Below are positions 53,944 through 63,041 of a stretch of 64,000 nt of DNA, piece by piece. Under the pieces are notes generated by a model. That model ran no database searches and was not told the DNA's origin. It was given only the letters and a program-made list of their open reading frames with translations. The translations under genes and the position numbers were made by a program. This DNA is from Paludibacter jiangxiensis (GTDB taxonomy: Bacteria > Bacteroidota > Bacteroidia > Bacteroidales > Paludibacteraceae): positions 1 through 64,000 of the forward strand of contig CAMDGD010000003.1 in NCBI GenBank assembly GCA_945897785.1. The letters run 5' to 3'. Position 1 is the first letter of the stretch. Each line of letters starts with the position of its first letter.

Positions 53944-56900
53944 ATGTATTTAAGGAATGCTCAGGGACTATATAATCCCGAGAACGAACACGACGCATGT
54001 GGAGTTGGTTTAGTTGTACAAATCAACGGGAAAAGATCGCATAGTATTGTAGAGCGAGGATTGCAAGTATTAGAAAATATGGAACACCGTGGCGCGGAGA
54101 GTGCCGACAACAAAACTGGTGATGGTGCAGGATTAATGCTGCAAATTCCACACGAATTTATTCTACTACAAGGTATTGCAGTACCAGAAAGAGGGTTATA
54201 CGGAACAGGACTTGTTTTTCTACCAAAACAAAAAAGCCAAGCAGAAGCGTGTATAAAAATTATGCGTGAAAAAATTGAAGCTGAAGGATTAATGCTTACA
54301 GCTGTTCGTGACGTGCCTGTAAATAGCGATATTTTAGGTGAAATTTCGCTCTCTAACGAACCTCAAATAAAACAAATATTTGTTACGGGAGGTTCTGACC
54401 AAAAACAATTAGAACTAAAATTATATCTTGTTCGCAAAAAAATAGAGAAAACAGTTACTCAATCAACTATATCAGAGAAGAATAGTTTTTATATTGTAAG
54501 TCTTTCTACACAAAGAATAGTGTACAAAGGAATGCTTACTTCCGAACAATTAAGACATTATTTCCCAGACTTAACAGACAGTCGCTTAACTAGTGCCATC
54601 GCATTGGTTCATTCTCGTTTCAGCACCAACACTATGCCTACATGGCCATTGGCTCAACCTTTTAGATTATTGGGGCATAATGGAGAAATTAACACCATCA
54701 AAGGAAACCGCTTTTGGATGGAAGCCCGAGAAAGCGTATTAAAATCAGAGCAACTGGGTGACCTAAAGGAAATTTTCCCAATTATACAACCAGAAATGAG
54801 TGACTCGGCATCTTTTGACAATGCCTTAGAATTTTTGGTAATGTCAGGAAAATCATTACCTCATGCTATTGCTATGATGGTTCCTGAAAGCTGGAACGAC
54901 AAAAATCCAATATCCAGTGATTTAAAAGCTTTCTACGAATACCACAGTATCTTTATGGAACCATGGGACGGACCGGCAACTTTGTTGTTTACAGATGGTC
55001 GTTACTGTGGAGGAACTTTAGACCGGAATGGCTTGCGTCCGGCTCGTTATCTAATTACAAAAGACGATATCATGATTGTAGCTTCTGAAACCGGAGTGCA
55101 AAATATTGATATAAATAACATTAAAGAAAAAGGCCGTTTAAGTCCGGGTAAAATGTTGATGGTAGATACAGAAACCGGACAAGTAATGTACGACCCTGAG
55201 CTTAAGAAAAATCTTGCAAAAGCTTTTCCTTATAAAGAATGGTTGAATGATAACCGTATTGATATTAGCAATATATCATCCGGTAGGTCTGTAAAGAATG
55301 GAATATCTAACTACCATTCAATGTTGCAAACATTTGGTTATTCTAAAGAAGATGCCGAAGTGTTGATTTTACCCATGGCAAAAGACGGGCAAGAACCAAC
55401 AAATTCTATGGGAAACGATGCTTCTCTTGCGGTTTTCTCTGATAAACCACAGTTGCTTTTTAACTATTTCCGCCAGCTCTTTGCTCAAGTAACAAATCCA
55501 CCTATTGACCCAATTCGTGAAGAATTAGTGATGTCATTAACCGGATATATTGGTTCTTTGCATAAAAACATGCTAGATGCCATACCCGAACATTGTAAAG
55601 TTGTTAAAACAAAAAATCCTGTTATAACAAATAAGGAGTTTGATCTTATAATTAACCTCAGATATAAAGGCTTTACTACAGAAGTATTGCCTATGGTTTT
55701 TCCTGTCAAAGATGGTAAAGATGGCATGGAAAAATCCTTAAAAGAATTATGTTTGCAAGCAGAGAAGGCTGTTGATGCTGGCAAAAACTACATCGTTTTA
55801 AGTGATAAAAATGTAAATAAAGACATGGCTCCTATCCCATCTTTATTAGCCGTTTCTGCAGTACACCACTATCTAATTGATAAAAGGAAAAGAATGCAAA
55901 TAGATTTAGTGGTAGAATCTGGAGAACCACGGGAAATTATGCACTTTGCTTTATTATTTGGGTACGGAGCAAATGTTATAAATCCCTATTTAGCATTTTC
56001 AATAATAGAAAATCAAATTGCAAAAAATAACCTGAATTTAGACTTTGATACAGCAGAGAAGCATTTCATAAAAGCTATTAATAAAGGCTTATTAAAAGTT
56101 TTATCTAAAATGGGGATTTCTACTTTACGGTCTTACAGAGGAGCTCAGATTTTCGAAGCTGTCGGCCTAAACTCAAGCATTTTAAGTAAATATTTCAAGG
56201 GCACCACATCTAAAATTGAAGGTGCTGATTTAAGTGACATTGCAAATGATGTAATCAAAAATCACAAAAAAGGATTCTTTTCTGAAGAATTACCTGATGC
56301 GTTAACTGAAAATAATGGTATTTATAATTTCCGAAAAACCGGAGAGAAACACTCTTGGAGTCCTGAAGTAATTGCTAAACTACAAATTGCAACCAAAACA
56401 GGCAACTACCAAATTTTTAAAGAATTCTCTAAATTGGTAGATGAAAACCCCGGGAAGATTTTCCTTCGTGATTTCCTAGATTACAAACGAAATCCTATTA
56501 ACATTTCTGAAGTAGAACCCGTAAGTGAAATAACAAAAAGATTTGTTACTGGAGCAATGTCATACGGTTCTATCAGTGCTGATGCTCATGAAGCAATGGC
56601 TATTGCCATGAATAAGCTAGGAGGGAAATCTAACACAGGAGAAGGAGGAGAAGACCCTGAACGATTCAAAAAACGCCCTGACGGGACAAGTGCTCGCTCA
56701 GCCATAAAACAAGTGGCATCTGGTCGTTTTGGTGTTACAACTGAATATTTAGTAAATGCCGATGAATTACAAATAAAAATTGCACAAGGAGCAAAACCAG
56801 GTGAAGGAGGTCAGTTACCCGGATATAAAGTAGATGAGATTATTGCAAAAACCCGTCACTCAATTCCAGGAATTTCATTAATTTCTCCACCACCCCATCA

Positions 56901-58449
56901 CGATATTTATTCTATAGAAGACTTAGCACAATTGATTTTTGATTTAAAAAATGTCAATCCCAAAGCTCGGGTTACGGTTAAATTAGTTTCCGAAAGTGGT
57001 GTTGGAACAGTAGCCGCTGGAGTAGCAAAAGCAAAAGCAGATATGATTCTTATCTCCGGATGCGAAGGGGGTACTGGAGCTAGTCCGTCAAGTTCAATTA
57101 AACATGCAGGGCTTCCGTTAGAAATTGGGTTAGCAGAAACCCAACAAACATTAGTTATGAACAACCTGCGTGGTCAAGTTCGTTTACAAGCAGATGGTCA
57201 GCTTAAAACTGGCAAAGACATCATTATTTCTGCCCTTATGGGAGCTGAAGAATATGGTTTTGCTACATCGGCATTAATCGTTTTAGGATGTGTCATGATG
57301 CGTAAATGCCATGTAAATACTTGTCCACGTGGAGTAGCAACTCAAGACCCTGAATTAAGAAAAAGGTTTATTGGTCGCTACGAATACTTAATCAACTACT
57401 TCACGTTTTTAGCAGAAGAAGTTCGTGAACATTTAGCTGCGTTAGGGTATAAAAACCTTGATGAAATTATTGGCCGTACCGACTTAATCGAATATATTCC
57501 AGAAGGGTATAATGAAAAAGTTAAAAAACTAGACTTTTCAAAATTATTATTTATCCCTGCAGAAGCAAAGAAAAATGCGCTGAGAAATGTAAAAAAACAA
57601 TTACACCGTATTGACGATGTAATTGACAGAAGTTTAATTGAAGAAGCCAAAGTTGCTATTGAAAATGGCTTGTCCGTTTCTTTAAACCGCGACATAAAAA
57701 ACACCGACCGAACAGTTGGAGCTATGTTATCTGGAGAGATTGCGTTGCGCTATGGATACGCCGGCTTACCGGAAGATACGATAAAATGTTCTTTTAAAGG
57801 TTCGGCTGGTCAAAGCTTCGGAGCTTTTTTAGCTAAGGGAATTAGCTTTCGTTTAGAAGGAGATGCAAACGACTATTTAGGAAAAGGATTATCTGGTGGA
57901 AAAATTACCGTTGTTCCTCCAATAGGATACGACTTTAAACCGGAAAACAATATTATTGTAGGAAACACACTTCTTTATGGTGCAACGAGTGGTCAAGTTT
58001 TTATAAATGGTCGTGCTGGAGAACGATTTTGCGTACGTAACTCGGGAGGAGTAGCAGTTGTTGAAGGAGTTGGTGACCATTGTTGCGAATACATGACAGG
58101 CGGTCGTACGGTTGTTCTTGGTTCTACCGGAAGAAATTTTGCGGCTGGTATGAGTGGAGGTGTGGCTTATGTTTGGAATGTAAACGGCGATTTTGATTAT
58201 TTCTGCAACATGGAAATGGTTGAATTATCTTTAATTGAAGACATGAGCGATAATCGTGAGTTAAAAGAACTAATAACCGAACATTACAAATACACACAAA
58301 GCCCTCTTGCTAAGATGCTATTAGACAGCTGGGAGAATTATGTCGATCAATTTATCAAAGTAGTACCAATCGAGTATAAAAAAGTGCTTCATGCTGAAAA
58401 GATGGATGCAATAAATAAAAAAATTGCTCAAGTAAACAGAGACTATTAA
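53944..58449 (+). CDS. gltB: Glutamate synthase large subunit
   Basis: It produces glutamate from glutamine and 2-oxoglutarate with electrons from the small subunit. The 1501-residue length is normal. The class II amidotransferase begins at C19 (NEHDACGVGLVVQI), so an 18-residue propeptide is expected. The domain continues with MEHRGAESADNKTGDGAG and HSRFSTNTMPTWPLAQPFR. The FMN/2-oxoglutarate domain holds GAMSYGSISADAHEAMAIAMN, the GEGGEDPERF loop and LISGCEGGTGASPSSSIKHAG. The 3Fe-4S cluster Cys are C1116, C1122 and C1127 (CVMMRKCHVNTC). The C-terminal GXGXG beta-helix has GEIALRYGYAGLP and GRTVVLGSTGRNFAAGMSGG. gltD follows after 73 nt. Confidence 0.98.
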   Translation: MYLRNAQGLYNPENEHDACGVGLVVQINGKRSHSIVERGLQVLENMEHRGAESADNKTGDGAGLMLQIPHEFILLQGIAVPERGLYGTGLVFLPKQKSQAEACIKIMREKIEAEGLMLTAVRDVPVNSDILGEISLSNEPQIKQIFVTGGSDQKQLELKLYLVRKKIEKTVTQSTISEKNSFYIVSLSTQRIVYKGMLTSEQLRHYFPDLTDSRLTSAIALVHSRFSTNTMPTWPLAQPFRLLGHNGEINTIKGNRFWMEARESVLKSEQLGDLKEIFPIIQPEMSDSASFDNALEFLVMSGKSLPHAIAMMVPESWNDKNPISSDLKAFYEYHSIFMEPWDGPATLLFTDGRYCGGTLDRNGLRPARYLITKDDIMIVASETGVQNIDINNIKEKGRLSPGKMLMVDTETGQVMYDPELKKNLAKAFPYKEWLNDNRIDISNISSGRSVKNGISNYHSMLQTFGYSKEDAEVLILPMAKDGQEPTNSMGNDASLAVFSDKPQLLFNYFRQLFAQVTNPPIDPIREELVMSLTGYIGSLHKNMLDAIPEHCKVVKTKNPVITNKEFDLIINLRYKGFTTEVLPMVFPVKDGKDGMEKSLKELCLQAEKAVDAGKNYIVLSDKNVNKDMAPIPSLLAVSAVHHYLIDKRKRMQIDLVVESGEPREIMHFALLFGYGANVINPYLAFSIIENQIAKNNLNLDFDTAEKHFIKAINKGLLKVLSKMGISTLRSYRGAQIFEAVGLNSSILSKYFKGTTSKIEGADLSDIANDVIKNHKKGFFSEELPDALTENNGIYNFRKTGEKHSWSPEVIAKLQIATKTGNYQIFKEFSKLVDENPGKIFLRDFLDYKRNPINISEVEPVSEITKRFVTGAMSYGSISADAHEAMAIAMNKLGGKSNTGEGGEDPERFKKRPDGTSARSAIKQVASGRFGVTTEYLVNADELQIKIAQGAKPGEGGQLPGYKVDEIIAKTRHSIPGISLISPPPHHDIYSIEDLAQLIFDLKNVNPKARVTVKLVSESGVGTVAAGVAKAKADMILISGCEGGTGASPSSSIKHAGLPLEIGLAETQQTLVMNNLRGQVRLQADGQLKTGKDIIISALMGAEEYGFATSALIVLGCVMMRKCHVNTCPRGVATQDPELRKRFIGRYEYLINYFTFLAEEVREHLAALGYKNLDEIIGRTDLIEYIPEGYNEKVKKLDFSKLLFIPAEAKKNALRNVKKQLHRIDDVIDRSLIEEAKVAIENGLSVSLNRDIKNTDRTVGAMLSGEIALRYGYAGLPEDTIKCSFKGSAGQSFGAFLAKGISFRLEGDANDYLGKGLSGGKITVVPPIGYDFKPENNIIVGNTLLYGATSGQVFINGRAGERFCVRNSGGVAVVEGVGDHCCEYMTGGRTVVLGSTGRNFAAGMSGGVAYVWNVNGDFDYFCNMEMVELSLIEDMSDNRELKELITEHYKYTQSPLAKMLLDSWENYVDQFIKVVPIEYKKVLHAEKMDAINKKIAQVNRDY

Positions 58450-58522
58450 TTAAGTGTAACACTAAAAATTAATAACTTTTAGAACAACGCACTAGTATAT
58501 TTTTAATTGAAAACTTACAATC

Positions 58523-59947
58523 ATGGGAAATCCAAAAGGTTTTTTAACTATAGAAAAAAAAGAAGCTGGTTACCGTCCTATTCATGAACGGATAGCCGAC
58601 TTTGGAGAAGTGGAACAAACATTGAACTCAGAAGATAGAAAACTACAAGCCGCTCGTTGTATGGACTGTGGTGTTCCCTTCTGTCATTGGGCTTGTCCTG
58701 TAAGTAATAAAATGCCTGAATGGCAAGATTTATTATTCAAAGGGAAATGGAAAGAGGCCGTTGATTGTTTACAATCAACAAACGATTTTCCTGAGTTTAC
58801 CGGTCGCATATGTCCTGCTCCATGCGAGAAAGCTTGCGTATTGAATCTTGATGACAATAGCGTAACCATTCGCGAAAACGAAGCAGCCATTATTGAACAT
58901 GCATTTGAACATGGTTACATAAAACCAACCCCGCCAAAAACCCGCAATGGTAAAACTGTTGCTGTTATTGGTAGCGGCCCTGCTGGTTTGGCTGCAGCAA
59001 ATCAATTAAATAAAAAGGGATATACCGTAACCCTATTCGAGAAAGAAAATGCATTGGGAGGTTTACTTCGCTATGGTATCCCTGATTTTAAATTAAACAA
59101 ATCAGTAATTGATCGTCGATTAGAAATATTTAAAGCAGAAGGTATCGAATTCAAAACAAACACCGAAGTAGGAAAAGATATTCGTGGGGCTGAAATTTTA
59201 AATAAATTCGATGCTGTTCTTATTGCTATTGGAGCTCAAGTTCCACGCGATTTACCTATAGAAGGACGCCAAATAGCCGGAATTCATTTTGCTATGGATT
59301 TTTTAACCCAACAGAACCAGTTAAATCGTGGTGAAGAAATAACCGAAGAAACAAAAATTTCAGCTAAAGGAAAAAATGTATTAGTTATTGGAGGAGGAGA
59401 TACAGGATCTGATTGTGTGGGAACTTCTATTCGACAAGGTGCTAATAGTGTAACACAAATAGAAATACTCCCAAAACCTCCCGAAGGCAAAAATGATGAA
59501 ACCCCTTGGCCCTACTGGCCAAATACGTTACGAACTTCTAGTTCTCATAAAGAAGGATGTAATCGTCGCTGGAGCATGGCTACAAAGAAATTCATTGCAA
59601 ACAAAGACGGAAAACTATCGGGAGTTGAGGTAGTTGAAGTTGCTTGGGAAAAAGATAAAACCGGTCAATTTAAAATGAAAGAGGTAGGTAAACCCGAAAT
59701 TATAAAAGCAGAATTAGTTACCTTGGCAATGGGCTTTATTAACCCTATTCATGACGGATTAGTAAACGAATTAGGATTAGAAAAAGATGCTCGTGGAAAT
59801 GTAAAAATTGACCCAAAAACTTTTCAGACTTCAGTTGCAAAAGTTTTTGCTGCCGGTGATGCTGCCACAGGAGCAAGTTTAGTTGTACGCGCCATCGATT
59901 CGGGCAGAAACGCATCGACTCAAATTGATACATTTTTAACTAAATAA
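58523..59947 (+). CDS. gltD: Glutamate synthase small subunit
   Basis: It feeds electrons from NAD(P)H through FAD and iron-sulfur clusters to GltB. The 474-residue product has two Cys clusters at the N-terminus (CMDCGVPFCHWACPVSNKMPEW and GRICPAPCEKACVLN), the FAD-binding GKTVAVIGSGPAGLAAANQL (about residues 145-165), GGLLRYGIPDFKL, the NAD(P)H-binding NVLVIGGGDTGSDCVGTSI and the C-terminal FAAGDAATGASLVVRAIDSG. It is cotranscribed with gltB and ends at a strong terminator. Confidence 0.97.
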   Translation: MGNPKGFLTIEKKEAGYRPIHERIADFGEVEQTLNSEDRKLQAARCMDCGVPFCHWACPVSNKMPEWQDLLFKGKWKEAVDCLQSTNDFPEFTGRICPAPCEKACVLNLDDNSVTIRENEAAIIEHAFEHGYIKPTPPKTRNGKTVAVIGSGPAGLAAANQLNKKGYTVTLFEKENALGGLLRYGIPDFKLNKSVIDRRLEIFKAEGIEFKTNTEVGKDIRGAEILNKFDAVLIAIGAQVPRDLPIEGRQIAGIHFAMDFLTQQNQLNRGEEITEETKISAKGKNVLVIGGGDTGSDCVGTSIRQGANSVTQIEILPKPPEGKNDETPWPYWPNTLRTSSSHKEGCNRRWSMATKKFIANKDGKLSGVEVVEVAWEKDKTGQFKMKEVGKPEIIKAELVTLAMGFINPIHDGLVNELGLEKDARGNVKIDPKTFQTSVAKVFAAGDAATGASLVVRAIDSGRNASTQIDTFLTK

Positions 59948-59965
59948 ATAACAGAGTCCTATTAA

Positions 59966-60007
59966 AAAAGGGGTTCTCCAATAAATTATTGGAAAACCCC
60001 TTTTTTA
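59966..60007. terminator. Terminator after gltD
   Basis: AAAAGGGGTTCTCCAATAA pairs with TTATTGGAAAACCCCTTTT with a small internal mismatch, followed by a T-run. It separates convergent units. Confidence 0.9.
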
Positions 60008-60033
60008 GTACTGTTAAAAAACTCTTACCTCCT

Positions 60034-60879
60034 TTATGTCATTACTGATTCACAAATAAAATCAGGAATAATTCCACTTGCTGCAATATTCAATTCCACC
60101 TTTCTAGCTTGCACATTACCAGACAAAACCAAACAAGTATCAATACCAAATTTATTTCCACCAATGATGTCTGTTTTTAATGTGTCACCAACCATCAATA
60201 TCTCTCGTTTTGTAACCGTATTCTTGCTGAGAATATAATTATATGCAAAATTGAACATCTGAGAATCTGGCTTACCAAAACGCATAAAAGTTTTCTTTAC
60301 CATTTTCTCTACCAACTGAGCTATACCTCCTATAGCAATACTAACATCTTCTTTATTAACAGGATAAGTAGCATCCAAGTTAGCAACAATAACAGGTACA
60401 CTTTTTTTTCGCAACAAATTTACCGTTTTCGAAAGGTCCTTATTCCAATCAAAACCCTCGTCATCCAAAAACACTAAAGAACTTACATCATCAATATTAT
60501 CTAAATCTAAATCAGAGATTGAAATCGTATTTAAACCAATAGACGCTACATAATGCGCCGATTGTTCCGTTCCAAGATATACTACAGTGCCTGCATTGAC
60601 TTTATTCGCAATATAATCCATGGCAATCATTCCCGAAGAAATTATTTTATCCTTAGTAATTTCAGGAACACCTCTACTAAGAAAGCTATCGGCAAGCAAC
60701 TGAGGACTACGAGACGCATCGTTAGTTAAAATATAATAATCTATACCATCTTGTTCTAAAGATTGTAACATCTCTCTTACCCCAGAATATATTCCTTTGT
60801 AATTGCGAAGCACTCCATACGAATCGAAAAAAATAACCTTATATTTTCTCGAAAGCTCTTTGAATAAACAAATGTCCAT
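60034..60879 (-). CDS. HAD-IIA family hydrolase (NagD-like)
   Basis: The 281-residue product has motif I VIFFDSYGVLRNYKGIYSGV (with a Tyr between the Ser and Gly positions, where many members have DxDGV; the second catalytic Asp appears to be replaced by Tyr), motif II YILTNDASRSPQL, a C2-type cap domain (about 75-190) and motif IV ILMVGDTLKTDIIGGNKFGID. NagD-like proteins are phosphatases of sugar phosphates or nucleotides. If the Asp is really missing, activity may be weak or altered. It is the last gene of a three-gene minus-strand set. Confidence 0.8.
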   Translation of the reverse strand: MDICLFKELSRKYKVIFFDSYGVLRNYKGIYSGVREMLQSLEQDGIDYYILTNDASRSPQLLADSFLSRGVPEITKDKIISSGMIAMDYIANKVNAGTVVYLGTEQSAHYVASIGLNTISISDLDLDNIDDVSSLVFLDDEGFDWNKDLSKTVNLLRKKSVPVIVANLDATYPVNKEDVSIAIGGIAQLVEKMVKKTFMRFGKPDSQMFNFAYNYILSKNTVTKREILMVGDTLKTDIIGGNKFGIDTCLVLSGNVQARKVELNIAASGIIPDFICESVMT

Positions 60880-60929
60880 TTTAAAAAAAATAAATAGTTA
60901 ATAAACTAAAATAAAGATACTTACAAACT

Positions 60930-61643
60930 TCATTTACAAATTGCATTACCAAATGCTTCAAAAACTTTATAATTACCAACATGCTCATCCAACATTCGTT
61001 CTGGATGAAACTGCAAACCAAATACAAATTTTTTATTTGGATTATAAATTGCCTCTATTAATCCATCATCAGCCACAGCCATAGGTTTAAGATTATTACC
61101 TAACACCTTAATACCTTGATGGTGATAACTGTTTACTGTTAAACTTGACTTCCCATACCAAACAGACAAGGGTGTATTCTCTATAATGGATATAACATGT
61201 CGATGCGCATCGTAGTTTTGATAATCAAGATGCACTACTTTTCCTTCATTAGCTTCGTGTACATCTTTGTAAATCGTTCCTCCGTGTAATGAATTTATCA
61301 ATTGCATACCACGACAAAAGCCTAAAACAGCTTTATTGTTCTCTAAAGCATCTTGTAAACAAGCAACTTCTATCTCATCTTTTAAAGCATCATACTCGTC
61401 TAATAAATCAGTATTATAGTTTTCTCCATAATACATTGGATCAATATCTCCCCCCTCCATCATCAATAAGCCGTCATACTCTTTTAAATATTCATCCAAT
61501 ATTGTTTTAGTAGCCTCTGCTATCGGAACAATAATTGGCATTATTTGCTGCTTAGCCAGCAGTTCTAAATAAATTTCAGACACCCAGTTAATTGGTTTGT
61601 TTTTCCGCAATAATCTACGTGAAACAATAAGCACTTTTTTCAT
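60930..61643 (-). CDS. Class I glutamine amidotransferase-like gamma-glutamyl hydrolase (peptidase C26)
   Basis: The 237-residue product has the PuuD-like pattern: an initial IVSRRLLRKNKPINWVSEIY, DGLLMMEGGDIDPMYYGE, the nucleophile Cys in VLGFCRGMQLINSLHGG, HLDYQNYDAHRHVI, VNSYHHQGIKVL and FGLQFHPERML with the catalytic His and Glu. Such enzymes remove gamma-glutamyl groups, for example from gamma-glutamyl-GABA. The actual substrate is unknown. It lies 50 nt upstream of the HAD gene and downstream of a PLP enzyme gene. Confidence 0.85.
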   Translation of the reverse strand: MKKVLIVSRRLLRKNKPINWVSEIYLELLAKQQIMPIIVPIAEATKTILDEYLKEYDGLLMMEGGDIDPMYYGENYNTDLLDEYDALKDEIEVACLQDALENNKAVLGFCRGMQLINSLHGGTIYKDVHEANEGKVVHLDYQNYDAHRHVISIIENTPLSVWYGKSSLTVNSYHHQGIKVLGNNLKPMAVADDGLIEAIYNPNKKFVFGLQFHPERMLDEHVGNYKVFEAFGNAICK

Positions 61644-61762
61644 CTGATAATATATATATATATTTATTTGCTCACAACTAATTCGGCAAGACTCACCAAT
61701 AACTATGCTTGGCTTGCTTCATTTACTATGAATAGAAAAAAGTTGAAAGCCCAGCACCTTTT

Positions 61763-62887
61763 TTACATATTCATTTTACTAATATCTTTCAATGCGTTAA
61801 CCAATAATTTATCTTTTATCTTGCCCTGCGAAGCCACACGAATATGAAATTGATCCATACCAACCTTATTTGTACAATCGCGAACATAAGCCCCATACTT
61901 CTCTAATAAGATATATTGAAGCTTTTCGGCAGTTAATCCACACAACGTTTTTATCAGAAAAAAATTAGTACCCGATTTATACACATAAAAACCCGGAATA
62001 TCCTTTAATTTTGCATACAAAATCTCTACATCTCTAATCACCTTCATCCTTGCCTTATGATAATTTGCATCCGTTTTATGCAACTGAGTTAGGAAGTATT
62101 CTGCTACAGAATTAATATTCCAGATAGGAATAAATTGCTTCAATTGATCTATAAATAAACTGTTTGACGAACAACAGTATCCCAAACGAAGACCGGGAAC
62201 TCCACAATGCTTACTCATGCTTCTAACAATTATCAAGTTAGAAAAGTCATTTATATGAGGTAATAAACTTGGTATCTCCTTGCCTGCAAAATCTATAAAA
62301 GACTCATCAACAACAACCATTTTAAGATGTTTCATTGTATGTAGAAAAGCAAGCATTTCATCAAGACTCTTTAACTCTCCCGTTGGATTTCCAGGATTGA
62401 TAATTAGCGCAGCACTTATTTGCTGTTCATTTATCCAAGCTGCATAATGGTCTAAATCGAGCCTGTAATTATCGTCAGGAGGCAATTGATAAAGTTTTAC
62501 TGTTTTATGCTCCCGTAGCTTCTCTAAGTATTCACTAAAGGTTGGCACCGGAATAGCAATATCATCAACAAAATGGCTATTAATAACGGTTATTAATTCG
62601 GTAGCGCCATTCCCAATAATCAAGCTTTCTGGTGGCACATGCAATACTGCAGCTAAGTGATTTTTTGAAATCATCGGATTACTAGACGGATACGACTTTA
62701 TTAATACAGGCAGCTTTTCCTGTAATTTTTTTATAAGCCGCTTATCCGGATAATACGGATTTGCAATAAAGCAAAAATCAATCACCTTATCAACCAACCC
62801 TTCTCCATACATATCTGCCAACGAAGGAGAATGGGAGGTTTCGTAAAAAAGATTTTTTTTTATTTTCAAGGTTTTATGTGGCAACAT
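61763..62887 (-). CDS. PLP-dependent aminotransferase/decarboxylase of the HisC/CobD type
   Basis: The 374-residue product is a class I/II fold-type I PLP enzyme: FIANPYYPDKRLIKKLQEKL, SLIIGNGATELITVI, AALIINPGNPTGELKSLDEML, VVVDESFIDFAG and the PLP lysine in IIVRSMSKHCGVPGLRLGYC. HisC (histidinol-phosphate aminotransferase) and CobD (threonine-phosphate decarboxylase) share this layout, and no histidine or cobalamin genes are nearby. It is separated by 119 nt from the GATase gene downstream. The reaction is not determined. Confidence 0.85.
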   Translation of the reverse strand: MLPHKTLKIKKNLFYETSHSPSLADMYGEGLVDKVIDFCFIANPYYPDKRLIKKLQEKLPVLIKSYPSSNPMISKNHLAAVLHVPPESLIIGNGATELITVINSHFVDDIAIPVPTFSEYLEKLREHKTVKLYQLPPDDNYRLDLDHYAAWINEQQISAALIINPGNPTGELKSLDEMLAFLHTMKHLKMVVVDESFIDFAGKEIPSLLPHINDFSNLIIVRSMSKHCGVPGLRLGYCCSSNSLFIDQLKQFIPIWNINSVAEYFLTQLHKTDANYHKARMKVIRDVEILYAKLKDIPGFYVYKSGTNFFLIKTLCGLTAEKLQYILLEKYGAYVRDCTNKVGMDQFHIRVASQGKIKDKLLVNALKDISKMNM

Positions 62888-62987
62888 GGATTAGAAAATA
62901 ATTTGTGTGAAGGTAGTAAATGGAAGGGAAAAGACAAAATATTTTGCTTATAGTCAACCAGTGTAATTTACGATATCGACGAACAAA

Positions 62988-63024
62988 CAAAAAACCCTCA
63001 ACTAATAAGTTAAGGGTTTTTTTA
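62988..63024 (-). terminator. Terminator of the glutamine synthetase gene
   Basis: AAAACCCTCAACT pairs with AGTTAAGGGTTTT around AATA, with A-rich and T-rich ends. Confidence 0.85.
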
Positions 63025-63041
63025 TCTTAAAAAATCAAGAA

